DNA of 54,778 nt from assembly GCA_050290245.1 (NCBI GenBank), contig JBNKHH010000012.1:1-54778 (forward strand). The letters run 5' to 3'. The translations under genes were made by a program, and so were the position numbers. The notes under the pieces were generated by a model that did no database searches, was not told the origin of the DNA, and saw only the letters and a program-made list of their open reading frames with translations. Below are positions 25,021 to 32,622 of this stretch, piece after piece (positions within the stretch are counted from its first letter, which is position 1; every line of letters begins with the position of its first letter). Source of the stretch: JBNKHH01 sp050290245 (GTDB lineage: Bacteria; Pseudomonadota; Alphaproteobacteria; Rhodobacterales; Rhodobacteraceae).

Positions 25021-26027
25021 GCCCAGTTTCCCTTGGACATCAGACCCAACTGCTCCAACTGGCGCCAGTTGATGAAGCGCTCGGACCAATCGCACCAAAG
25101 CCCGGCATCGCCCGTATTCGCGTCGTGATATGCGTCGTATTCTCGCCCGCCTGCGAAATGCTGGCGACGCTGCACTTCTTCGGCTGCCTTGTCGGGAAAG
25201 CTATCCAGGAACTTGGCGTGCATCAGACAGCCGGACATCTTCTCGCCCCCGGCCTCGTCAAAGACCTGGTTCAACCCGCGCGGCAGCAACATGTGAGTTG
25301 AACTGACATAGACAAAGCGCCGGTCCCATTTCACCAGCGGGATCTTGTTCAGCGATGGCGCCTCCTCTGGCGCATCGGCAAAATAGACCCGCGCCCTCGG
25401 GCCACCCTGGATCCACAGGTTCCCGTACTTGGGGTTCTTCGACACCATGTAGTTACCTGAATCGAACCAAGGCGCGACTTCAAAGGGATCCTGTCCCGGC
25501 TGGCAGGTGGCCTCGGCGACAGACCCCTTCGGATACATGTCCAGCAAAAGCGTTCCCATCGACCGGATACCCGACTGTTGCAGCCAGTCGCACAAGGCCG
25601 ACATGGGCCTGCTGTCACAGAATGGATAGACCAGGAATTCATCGGGATCGACGGTCAATGCCCAATGCCCATGGGCATAACGGAACCTCAGCCAATTCAG
25701 CCAATCGGTCCCGAACCGGCTCTTGGCATAACTCGCCTCGGTCTGCCAAAGCGAGACATCCGGCTCACCCTCCAGGAAGACTTTGCTGCCATCGGTCGAT
25801 CCGTTGTCCACGATCAGAAAATGGCTGACGCCGAGCCGACGATAGTACTCAAGGAAATATTCCAGCCGCGGCATTTCATTGCGCAACGTGACAAACGCCA
25901 AGACGTCGTCTGAAGCAATGGTGTCGGTCCTGTCCGCAATCGGCCTCAGCTCGCGACGCTTGCGGATGGCCCTGATCTGCCATCGCCGCCTCTCGACCCG
26001 CAGCCGGTATGCCGAGACTACGCCCAC
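25017..26027 (-). CDS. glycosyltransferase family 2 (Glyco_tranf_2_4/GT92-like)
   Basis: A 336-residue GT-A glycosyltransferase. The nucleotide-binding strand is VLAFVTLRNEMPRLEYFLEY (near residue 42) with HFLIVDNGSTDGSKVF following. The metal-binding block is ALTVDPDEFLVYPF (near residue 125). The N-terminal 35 residues are basic. The C-terminal part, with FVYVSSTHMLLPRGLNQVF and MHAKFL, is typical of this family. It is coupled to the downstream branching-type transferase through an ATGA overlap and lies 37 bp after the family 4 enzyme gene. Confidence 0.85.
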   Translation of the reverse strand: MGVVSAYRLRVERRRWQIRAIRKRRELRPIADRTDTIASDDVLAFVTLRNEMPRLEYFLEYYRRLGVSHFLIVDNGSTDGSKVFLEGEPDVSLWQTEASYAKSRFGTDWLNWLRFRYAHGHWALTVDPDEFLVYPFCDSRPMSALCDWLQQSGIRSMGTLLLDMYPKGSVAEATCQPGQDPFEVAPWFDSGNYMVSKNPKYGNLWIQGGPRARVYFADAPEEAPSLNKIPLVKWDRRFVYVSSTHMLLPRGLNQVFDEAGGEKMSGCLMHAKFLDSFPDKAAEEVQRRQHFAGGREYDAYHDANTGDAGLWCDWSERFINWRQLEQLGLMSKGNWA

Positions 26028-26064
26028 GGCCTTTCCCCCAAGCCCGCGCGCAACGTCGCGGCGT

Positions 26065-27228
26065 TCAGATCAATCCGAAGACGCGGTCAAAGTGCTTTTC
26101 CCAAGTCGGAAGCCTGTATGCCCGAAGTGCCGCGTGTCGCCGGGATTGCTCTGCCAAATCTTCGCTGGCCAACTCTCTGATGGCCCTGAACCATTGATAC
26201 ATGTCGTCCGTATCGGCGTAAATGGCCATGTCCCCAAGGTGAATTTCGGTGGGCCGCAGGGGAGCCGAAATCGTGGGAATGCCAAAGGTCGCTGCCTCGA
26301 ACGGCGGCAAGCCAAAGCCCTCTGCCAGGCTTGGAAACAACAGACCCGTGGCGCCGGCCAGCTGTCTCTTCATTTCCTTGTCCGGCAATGGTCCCAGTTC
26401 GAACACCGTCCGACCCATGATCGGCGAATTGTCCAAACGGTTGATGACCTCTTCGTTCCTCCAGCCGCGCGCGCCGATAATGCGTAATTCCGGAATGCGG
26501 TGCTCATCCATCTTGCGATGCATCCGTTCCCAGATGTCCAGCAACAGCGCGTGGTTCTTGCGCGGTTCGATGGTGCCCAGAACAACGAAATAAGGTTTTT
26601 CAGATGTCTCTCGATCCACTGGGGACGGTCCGATATCGACACCCAACGGGGACACAACGACTGGCACACGATGCCCGGTTCCGACCATGCGTTGCTCGAC
26701 GCTCTCGCGCACGACGTCGGACGGAACGATGATGTGGTTGGCGAAATTGATGACCGTTGTCAGTCGCTCGACGAATTTTGCACGCGATGCCTCGGTCTGG
26801 AACTCCGGGTAATCGATCGGAATCGTATCGTGGATCATGACGATCTTGGAGTGATCCGGCATCTCCATCATCGCCCGCATCGTCTTCGGGTTCAGGTTTG
26901 TGTGGCCGACATTCATATAGGCCAGCCCGTTCGGCATACGCCACATGATCTTGCGGATCGACAGGGTCGGCGAACGCGACGAGGCAATGGCACGAATCGT
27001 CGAAGCCTGATCGGCTCCATCCAGATCCTGCCGGTCAAAATATCCGGGCAGCCGGGCAAGACGGTCAGGCTCGAAGATGAGGAATCCACGCGGCGTCCGA
27101 ATGATGCCCCACCCCTCGCGGCGGATCACCTCTTCCATGTAAGCGCGTTCAACACGATCAATGCCGGTCGCGGGTCCGCGACCAAGCCGTGAAAACGACC
27201 TGCTCAAGTCAAGAACGGGAGTAGCCAA
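26065..27228 (-). CDS. glycosyltransferase family 4
   Basis: A 387-residue GT-B glycosyltransferase. The N-terminal domain begins PVLDLSRSFSRLGRGPATGI. The donor domain has FVVLGTIEPRKNHALLLDIW near residue 212 and the family 4 signature FPSLAEGFGLPPFEAATFGI near 308, with E and EAA residues for sugar-nucleotide binding. The family resembles mannosyltransferases in capsule and lipopolysaccharide loci, but the sugar cannot be deduced. It lies 40 bp after galU on the same strand. Confidence 0.88.
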   Translation of the reverse strand: MATPVLDLSRSFSRLGRGPATGIDRVERAYMEEVIRREGWGIIRTPRGFLIFEPDRLARLPGYFDRQDLDGADQASTIRAIASSRSPTLSIRKIMWRMPNGLAYMNVGHTNLNPKTMRAMMEMPDHSKIVMIHDTIPIDYPEFQTEASRAKFVERLTTVINFANHIIVPSDVVRESVEQRMVGTGHRVPVVVSPLGVDIGPSPVDRETSEKPYFVVLGTIEPRKNHALLLDIWERMHRKMDEHRIPELRIIGARGWRNEEVINRLDNSPIMGRTVFELGPLPDKEMKRQLAGATGLLFPSLAEGFGLPPFEAATFGIPTISAPLRPTEIHLGDMAIYADTDDMYQWFRAIRELASEDLAEQSRRHAALRAYRLPTWEKHFDRVFGLI

Positions 27229-27268
27229 GTTCCGCGCTCGTTTATCTTATTGCTGTTACAGGACCACC

Positions 27269-28165
27269 TTACTCGGCTGCCTGCGACAGAGAAACCAATT
27301 CATTCAAGTACCGCCACAACTCGTCATGAAGATCATCACGGGCGAGAGCGAAACTCACGGTTGCCTGCAGGAATCCAGCCTTGGAGCCGCAGTCGAACCG
27401 TTGTCCTTCGAATTGCAGGCCGTGTACAGGGCGATTTGCTTCGATCTCGGCAGCAATCGCGTCGGTAAGCTGAATTTCACCACCCGCGCCACTTTTCGCG
27501 CGGTTCAGATTCTGCAGCACGTCGGGCGTCAGGATATACCGACCGATAACCGCCAGGTTCGACGGTGCATCTGCGGCGTCGGGTTTCTCAACCATGCCTG
27601 CCACCTTGACCAAACCTCCTGGACCTTCGCTTTCGATGTCCAGGATGCCATAGTTGGATGCCTTGCCTTCGGGGACCCGCATTGTGGCGACCATCGACCC
27701 ACCGGTCTCCTGATAGGCGTCGACCATCTGCGCCAGGCAGGGTTTTTCCGCGGCGATGACATCGTCAGGCAGGATGACCGCAAAGGGTTCATTGCCGACC
27801 AGACGCCGCGCGCACCAAACGGCATGACCAAGACCCATGGCCTTGTGCTGACGGATATAGGCGATGGCGCCCGAATCCATGTTCGTATTCTTGAGGATCT
27901 TGAGCAGGTCGTGCTTGTCATTCTTGCGCAGGGCATTTTCCAGCTCGGGCGCATGATCGAAATAATCTTCAAGCGCCGACTTGCCGCGCGACGTCACAAA
28001 AATGAAATCTTTGATGCCGGCTTCCCGCGCCTCGTCGATCGCGTATTGGATCAACGGACGATCCACCAATGTCATGATCTCTTTCGGGACTGATTTCGTC
28101 GCTGGAAGAAACCTTGTCCCAAGTCCGGCCACTGGGAAGATGGCCTTGGTTACCTTACGCTTCAT
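27269..28165 (-). CDS. galU: UTP--glucose-1-phosphate uridylyltransferase GalU
   Basis: A 298-residue nucleotidyltransferase that makes UDP-glucose from UTP and glucose-1-phosphate. The N-terminal signature is AIFPVAGLGTRFLPATKSVP, followed by KEIMTLVDRPLIQYAIDEA. The mid-protein blocks FAVILPDDVI and YGILDIE, and the substrate-binding FEGQRFDCGSKAGFLQA near the end, fit GalU of normal length. The ATG at 28165 is chosen because GAGGGG lies upstream; an ATG four codons earlier lacks a ribosome site. It supplies the sugar nucleotide for the glycan locus around it. Confidence 0.96.
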   Translation of the reverse strand: MKRKVTKAIFPVAGLGTRFLPATKSVPKEIMTLVDRPLIQYAIDEAREAGIKDFIFVTSRGKSALEDYFDHAPELENALRKNDKHDLLKILKNTNMDSGAIAYIRQHKAMGLGHAVWCARRLVGNEPFAVILPDDVIAAEKPCLAQMVDAYQETGGSMVATMRVPEGKASNYGILDIESEGPGGLVKVAGMVEKPDAADAPSNLAVIGRYILTPDVLQNLNRAKSGAGGEIQLTDAIAAEIEANRPVHGLQFEGQRFDCGSKAGFLQATVSFALARDDLHDELWRYLNELVSLSQAAE

Positions 28166-28234
28166 CGCGCCCCTCATTCAATTCGACACACCAACACACG
28201 ATGCGCCGTGGACCCTACCCATCTGGGTATGTTC

Positions 28235-29449
28235 CTAGATCCCGCGAACTTTTGCAACGCGACGAATTTCTTCTTTCTGTCGTTGTGCAAATCGGCACCA
28301 CTTGAAAAAAAAATCACTCCGGACACTGCGCCCGAACTGGCCACCGGTTTGCGACCAGACGCCGGACTCCGTGTAGGACACATGATGCCGCACCGGGGTT
28401 AACGAGAAGCTGAAGAAGCTCACCCTCCTTCCGGATTCGGCAAGATCGCCCGCCTTCGCAAGAGTACGTCTGCGCCGAAAAAACCGTGATGAAATCACCA
28501 CGTGGGAACCAGCCCGCGGCGTCAGTGGCCTGAAATCATTTTGCGCCATCGACAGTGCGGACAATGTCGGCAATGCGGCCGACAGACCCGCACTCCACCC
28601 GTCTTCCAGGCTTGCCATCAACCTTGGCAGATCACGGGGCTCACAGGTGCCCGCCACCAGATGCCGCACGACCCGGGCGCGCTCGCGCACACGAATGCGT
28701 TGAAACAGCTCGTCCAGTTCCGCCCCTGGGTGACGCCGGAAATAAATGGCCGAACTCCGTCCGATGTCGAACAGATCAGACGGAGCCCGCATGGCCGTTC
28801 GGCGCGGCGACGGCGCAAAAGCATGATGCACCTCGGCCAATGGCGCAACGACGGCCGTGTACCCTGCCCCGGCCAGCCGCAGCGACACGTCGGCATCATC
28901 CAGGAAATAGGCGAAGGCGGTATCAAAGCCACCCAATGTGCAGAGGACGTGCCGCCCGATAGCAGCATTCGTGCCGATCAACTTCAGCGCCCGACCTTCA
29001 TCCAAAGGTGGAATATACGCCGCTTCGGTATCGCACTTTTCGACATGCGTCTCGGCCTCGCGATCAATCGAGGCAACCCGCGATTGATAGGAAATCCCGT
29101 TTCGGCCGCGGACGAACCCCACCGACGCGGCGGCACCAGTCTCTTGCAGCGCCGCAGCGTGATGCGTCAGCCAGAGTGGCTCGGCTGCGGCATCATCGTC
29201 GATGAACACACAAACGTCCCCGCCCGCGACCGCGATGCCGGCATTGCGTGCAGCCGACAGGTTGGCCTCTTCAACCGGAACGACTTTCAATCCGGTGGTA
29301 TCGACCGTTGCGATGCTGTCGGCATCGGCAACCACCACGACCTCGAACGCCGGGTAGTCCAACTGTCGCAAGGATTTCAGACAACGGGCAAGCCAACGCG
29401 CACGTCGCCAGCTGGCCACAACAACGCTGAAGGTAACGACCCCGCTCAA
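28235..29449 (-). CDS. glycosyltransferase family 2
   Basis: A 404-residue protein with an N-terminal GT-A domain: FSVVVASWRRARWLARCLKS, then VCVFIDDDAAAEPLWL as the metal-binding block near residue 80, and a late FLDDADVSLRLAGAGY near residue 190, the usual acceptor-side motif. The C-terminal 130 residues are basic and have no motif I recognise. It lies 12 bp from cysQ and 69 bp from galU on the same strand. Substrate unknown. Confidence 0.83.
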   Translation of the reverse strand: MSGVVTFSVVVASWRRARWLARCLKSLRQLDYPAFEVVVVADADSIATVDTTGLKVVPVEEANLSAARNAGIAVAGGDVCVFIDDDAAAEPLWLTHHAAALQETGAAASVGFVRGRNGISYQSRVASIDREAETHVEKCDTEAAYIPPLDEGRALKLIGTNAAIGRHVLCTLGGFDTAFAYFLDDADVSLRLAGAGYTAVVAPLAEVHHAFAPSPRRTAMRAPSDLFDIGRSSAIYFRRHPGAELDELFQRIRVRERARVVRHLVAGTCEPRDLPRLMASLEDGWSAGLSAALPTLSALSMAQNDFRPLTPRAGSHVVISSRFFRRRRTLAKAGDLAESGRRVSFFSFSLTPVRHHVSYTESGVWSQTGGQFGRSVRSDFFFKWCRFAQRQKEEIRRVAKVRGI

Positions 29450-29461
29450 ACCGGTGTGCGA

Positions 29462-30277
29462 TTATTCGGGCACAAGGCCCACGCCGGGCGCAAGTGCAAG
29501 GAAGAACGGATTGCGAAACGACTGCTTGCCATAGACGAGCGGCTCGTGGGTTTCTTTCACCAGCACGTCGCCGCCTGACGCCGACAGAACGGCGTGGCCC
29601 GCCGCCGTATCCCATTCCATTGTCGGCCCGAGCCGCGGATAGAAATCCGCCTCGCCCGCCGCGACCAGACAGAATTTCAGCGACGATCCAGCACTGACCA
29701 TGTCAGCGACGCTGTATCGGTTGATATAGTCGTCGGTGGCCTGGTCCCGGTGCGACTTGGATGCAACCACGCGCAGGGCCGAGTTATCCGGTTCAGAGAC
29801 TGAAATCGGGCGCGTCGGACCCGGCTGGGCAGGATCGAAATCGCCGGTCTCTTCAACCGCCCCGCCCTCGGCCGGGGTCAGGAACATACGCCCCTTGGCC
29901 GGGGCATAGACTGCGCCCAGAACAGGGATGCCATCTTCGACCAGCGCGATGTTCACGGTAAAATCGCCACGCCGCTTCACGAACTCTTTCGTTCCATCCA
30001 GCGGATCGACGATCAGGAATGTCGAGACTGATAGATCGTGCGTCGCCGACTGCTCTTCGGTCACCAGCGGCAAGTCTGGAAACTCTGCGCGGAGACCGGC
30101 CGAGATCAACCGGTCCGCTGCCTCGTCGGCCTCGGTGACCGGAGAGGCGTCCGCCTTCTTCCGCACACCCAAATCCGCGCGCTGATAAATCTCCATGATC
30201 GCCGCGCCGGCTTCGATGGACAGGCGGCGCATTGCCGACACAAGGGCACTTCGGTCTACAGCAGTCACTTTTTGCAT
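29462..30277 (-). CDS. cysQ: 3'(2'),5'-bisphosphate nucleotidase CysQ
   Basis: A 271-residue member of the lithium-sensitive FIG phosphatase superfamily. Metal-binding motifs are visible: VTEEQSATHD (near residue 72), FLIVDPLDGTKEFVKR (near 90) and PTMEWDTAAGHAVL (near 217). CysQ splits 3'-phosphoadenosine-5'-phosphate, the inhibitory by-product of PAPS reduction and of sulfotransferases. Its place at the head of a minus-strand run that ends in a sulfotransferase gene is a strong functional link. It is divergent from the ABC permease gene. Confidence 0.94.
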   Translation of the reverse strand: MQKVTAVDRSALVSAMRRLSIEAGAAIMEIYQRADLGVRKKADASPVTEADEAADRLISAGLRAEFPDLPLVTEEQSATHDLSVSTFLIVDPLDGTKEFVKRRGDFTVNIALVEDGIPVLGAVYAPAKGRMFLTPAEGGAVEETGDFDPAQPGPTRPISVSEPDNSALRVVASKSHRDQATDDYINRYSVADMVSAGSSLKFCLVAAGEADFYPRLGPTMEWDTAAGHAVLSASGGDVLVKETHEPLVYGKQSFRNPFFLALAPGVGLVPE

Positions 30278-30366
30278 CCACGTTCTATCATTGCGCCGTT
30301 TTCAGGCTTATGATCTCCTCCAACCTGACAAACAACCCCGCACCAAAACGGGTCACGAGCAGCAAG

Positions 30367-31191
30367 ATGTTTATCAAGACCGAAGAGAAGCAGTCTCTCG
30401 TGTTCGGAGCTTATCGGCTTTTCGACCTGATTTTCCACAACACGGTTAGATCGATCCGCAAAGGTCACCGCGACGCTGTGTTCGCAATCGTTTCCTCGAT
30501 CATCCAGACCCTGGTCATGATCGGTGCGTTCTATCTCTTCATGATGGTCATCGGGATGCGCGGCGCGGCAATCAGGGGTGATTTCCTTCTGTATATCATG
30601 TCGGGTGTTTTCGTGTTCATGGTGCACATCAAGGCCATGAGCGCGGTGGCCGGTGCCGAAGGCCCCACCTCGCCAATGATGCAACACCTGCCAATGTCGC
30701 CAACCGTGTCAATCTGGGCCGCGGGCCTGGGCGCTCTCTACACCCAACTGGTTTCAATGTGCACGATCCTTCTTGGCTATCACCTGCTTTGGAACCCGTT
30801 GACGGTTCACGACCCGGTCGGGGCACTGGCCATGTTGGGGCTTGCGTGGTTTTCGGGATGTGCGGTCGGGACGGTTTTCCTGGCCCTGAAGCCCTGGATT
30901 ACTCGACCGGTGATGATCGCCCAGCAAATCTATTCGCGCTTCAACATGTTCGCCTCCGGCAAAATGTTCGTCGCGAACACCCTTCCGACCAAGATGGTCG
31001 CCTTGTTTTCGTGGAACCCGCTTTATCACATCATCGACCAGGGCCGCGGCTATATCTTCATCAACTACAACCCACTAAAGTCGAACCTGGAATATCCAAT
31101 CATCGTCGCGGTGATCCTCTTGGTGATCGGACTGATTGGCGAAAGCCAGACACGCAAGCACGTCTCGCTCAGCTGGACCGCGGGCAAGTGA
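30367..31191 (+). CDS. ABC-2 type polysaccharide export permease (KpsM-like)
   Basis: A 274-residue inner-membrane protein with about six hydrophobic segments (first near SSIIQTLVMIGAFYLFMMVI). The segments RGDFLLYIMSGVFVFMVHIK and FSWNPLYHIIDQGRGYIF resemble KpsM/Wzm permeases that export capsule or O-antigen. The start at 30367 gives a normal family length; an in-frame ATG at 30310 would add 19 residues, and neither has a strong ribosome site. No partner ATPase (KpsT) gene is in the window. Its stop overlaps the GTG start of the next gene. Confidence 0.75.
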   Translation: MFIKTEEKQSLVFGAYRLFDLIFHNTVRSIRKGHRDAVFAIVSSIIQTLVMIGAFYLFMMVIGMRGAAIRGDFLLYIMSGVFVFMVHIKAMSAVAGAEGPTSPMMQHLPMSPTVSIWAAGLGALYTQLVSMCTILLGYHLLWNPLTVHDPVGALAMLGLAWFSGCAVGTVFLALKPWITRPVMIAQQIYSRFNMFASGKMFVANTLPTKMVALFSWNPLYHIIDQGRGYIFINYNPLKSNLEYPIIVAVILLVIGLIGESQTRKHVSLSWTAGK

Positions 31192-31847
31192 TCCGCGCAC
31201 TTGCGCTGATCCTTTCACTCATCAGCGGCTCGGCCCATGCGACCGTCGACGGCTGGCCGGCACTGTATGATGTCGTGGGCGTCGCCGAGGACGATGTCCT
31301 GAATATCCGGAGCGGCCCCGGTGCGGGGTTCGAGATCATCGGCACTCTGCCCCATGACGCCGAAGGGATCGAGGTTGTCCATCCGAGCGAAGACCTTGAT
31401 TGGGGTCGCATCAACCACGGCGATGGCGCGGGGTGGATTTCCCTGCTCTACGCGGTGCCCCAGCCGGGACAATGGTATGGGCAAATGCCTGACATCCAGC
31501 AGTGTTTTGGAACCGAACCTTTCTGGTCGCTCACGCTGAGCCCTCCATCCCTATCGTTCGCGACCCCGGATGCAGAACCGATCGATGGCCTCGTCTCCGG
31601 TCTATTTGCCTCTCACTCCCGGCGTGACAGGTTCATGCAAAAGGCCGTGCTGCTCTCCCCTGAAACTGGACCACTTGATGTCGTCCTGTCTCTCAGAACG
31701 ATTGCCTGCAGCGACGGCATGTCTGACCGTGCATACGGCATCGACCTCGACTTGCTGATCACTGATCCATCCACCGAGGACGGCCTGTTCAGACCTGTTC
31801 TTCTTTCCGGCTGCTGTTCACTCCAGCCACCCGCAGAGTCAGATTGA
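31188..31847 (+). CDS. periplasmic SH3-like domain protein
   Basis: A 219-residue protein starting at GTG 31188, overlapping the permease stop (GTGA). A signal peptide (IRALALILSLISGSAHA) is followed by a bacterial SH3 domain (about residues 25-90): YDVVGVAEDDVLNIRSGPGA, then GTLPHDAEGIEVV. The C-terminal part (CFGTEPFWSLTLSPP) is a COG3650-like region. The frame is open far upstream but that part is antisense or overlapping the permease gene and lacks a signal sequence. The role is unknown; SH3 domains of this type often bind cell-wall or protein partners. It converges with alkB, with a 59-bp overlap. Confidence 0.8.
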   Translation: MIRALALILSLISGSAHATVDGWPALYDVVGVAEDDVLNIRSGPGAGFEIIGTLPHDAEGIEVVHPSEDLDWGRINHGDGAGWISLLYAVPQPGQWYGQMPDIQQCFGTEPFWSLTLSPPSLSFATPDAEPIDGLVSGLFASHSRRDRFMQKAVLLSPETGPLDVVLSLRTIACSDGMSDRAYGIDLDLLITDPSTEDGLFRPVLLSGCCSLQPPAESD

Positions 31848-32421
31848 TCCGCCCGCCTTCCGGCAGAAGGCGGCTCGACCCGAACCTGATCCGGTCCACC
31901 CCGTGATACGCCAGCCGTGCCCGTCCCGACAGGACAGCGACGTCACCTGATTTCAGCCAGACACTCTGCGTAGCTCCGCTGCGCGCCGTGCCGCCCACGC
32001 GGAACAACGCGTCATCCCCAAGCGAAATCGATACCACCGGCCAAGACAAATCCGCCTCGTCGCGATCCTGATGCATTCCCATCTTGGCGCCCTCGCCATA
32101 GAAATTGACCAGGCAGGAATCCGGCGCCTTTTCGACGCCCGACACCGCCTCCCAGACCACAAGCGCCGAACGCGGGATTTCCGGCCAGCCCGACCCGTCG
32201 GGCTGGCGCGCGTCATATCGGTATCCCGTCCGATCCGTCACCCAGCCAACATCGCCTGCTGCAGTCATCCTGACGCGCAATTTCCGTCCACCCGGCGTCT
32301 CGTAACGACGGAACGGTGCAACCTTTGCCAGTGTCCGCAATTCCGCAACCATTTGCTCCTGCTCAGCGGCACTCAGCAGCCCCTGCCAGACCCTTACGCC
32401 GTTAACGTTTAAGTGAGTCAT
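31789..32421 (-). CDS. alkB: alpha-ketoglutarate-dependent dioxygenase AlkB
   Basis: A 210-residue Fe(II)/2-oxoglutarate dioxygenase that repairs alkylated bases. The iron ligands are visible as GMHQDRDEADLSWP (H and D) and RLAYHGVDR (H), and the 2-oxoglutarate-binding arginines lie in RINLTLR. The substrate loop CLVNFYGEGAKMGMHQD is typical of AlkB. The start is the ATG at 32421 (MTHLNVNGVR); the frame runs open across dnaK to 34437 but that is an antisense artefact. It is divergent from dnaK. Confidence 0.92.
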   Translation of the reverse strand: MTHLNVNGVRVWQGLLSAAEQEQMVAELRTLAKVAPFRRYETPGGRKLRVRMTAAGDVGWVTDRTGYRYDARQPDGSGWPEIPRSALVVWEAVSGVEKAPDSCLVNFYGEGAKMGMHQDRDEADLSWPVVSISLGDDALFRVGGTARSGATQSVWLKSGDVAVLSGRARLAYHGVDRIRFGSSRLLPEGGRINLTLRVAGVNSSRKEEQV

Positions 32422-32483
32422 GCCAACACCTTCGCTCTGTCCGGCACATGTGATTTTTTCATGACATTCTCGCCTGTCACGCG

Positions 32484-32512
32484 CTTGCAGCCGCCCAGCC
32501 CCCTCCCTATAT
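32484..32512 (+). promoter_or_regulatory. RpoH (sigma-32)-type promoter of dnaK
   Basis: CTTG at 32484-32487 and CCTATAT at 32506-32512 are separated by 18 bases. This matches the alphaproteobacterial heat-shock consensus CTTG-N17/18-CYTATNT. It lies about 110 bp before the dnaK ATG, which leaves an untranslated leader of about 100 bases. Confidence 0.8.
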
Positions 32513-32622
32513 ACCCCACGAAGCCGTGATGTCTGTTGAGTCATCGCAAACACTCTGGGATGGGACCCTGGTGCCAAAACGGGCCAAGGCCCCGAACATC
32601 GCCGAACGAGAGGAAATAGAGC

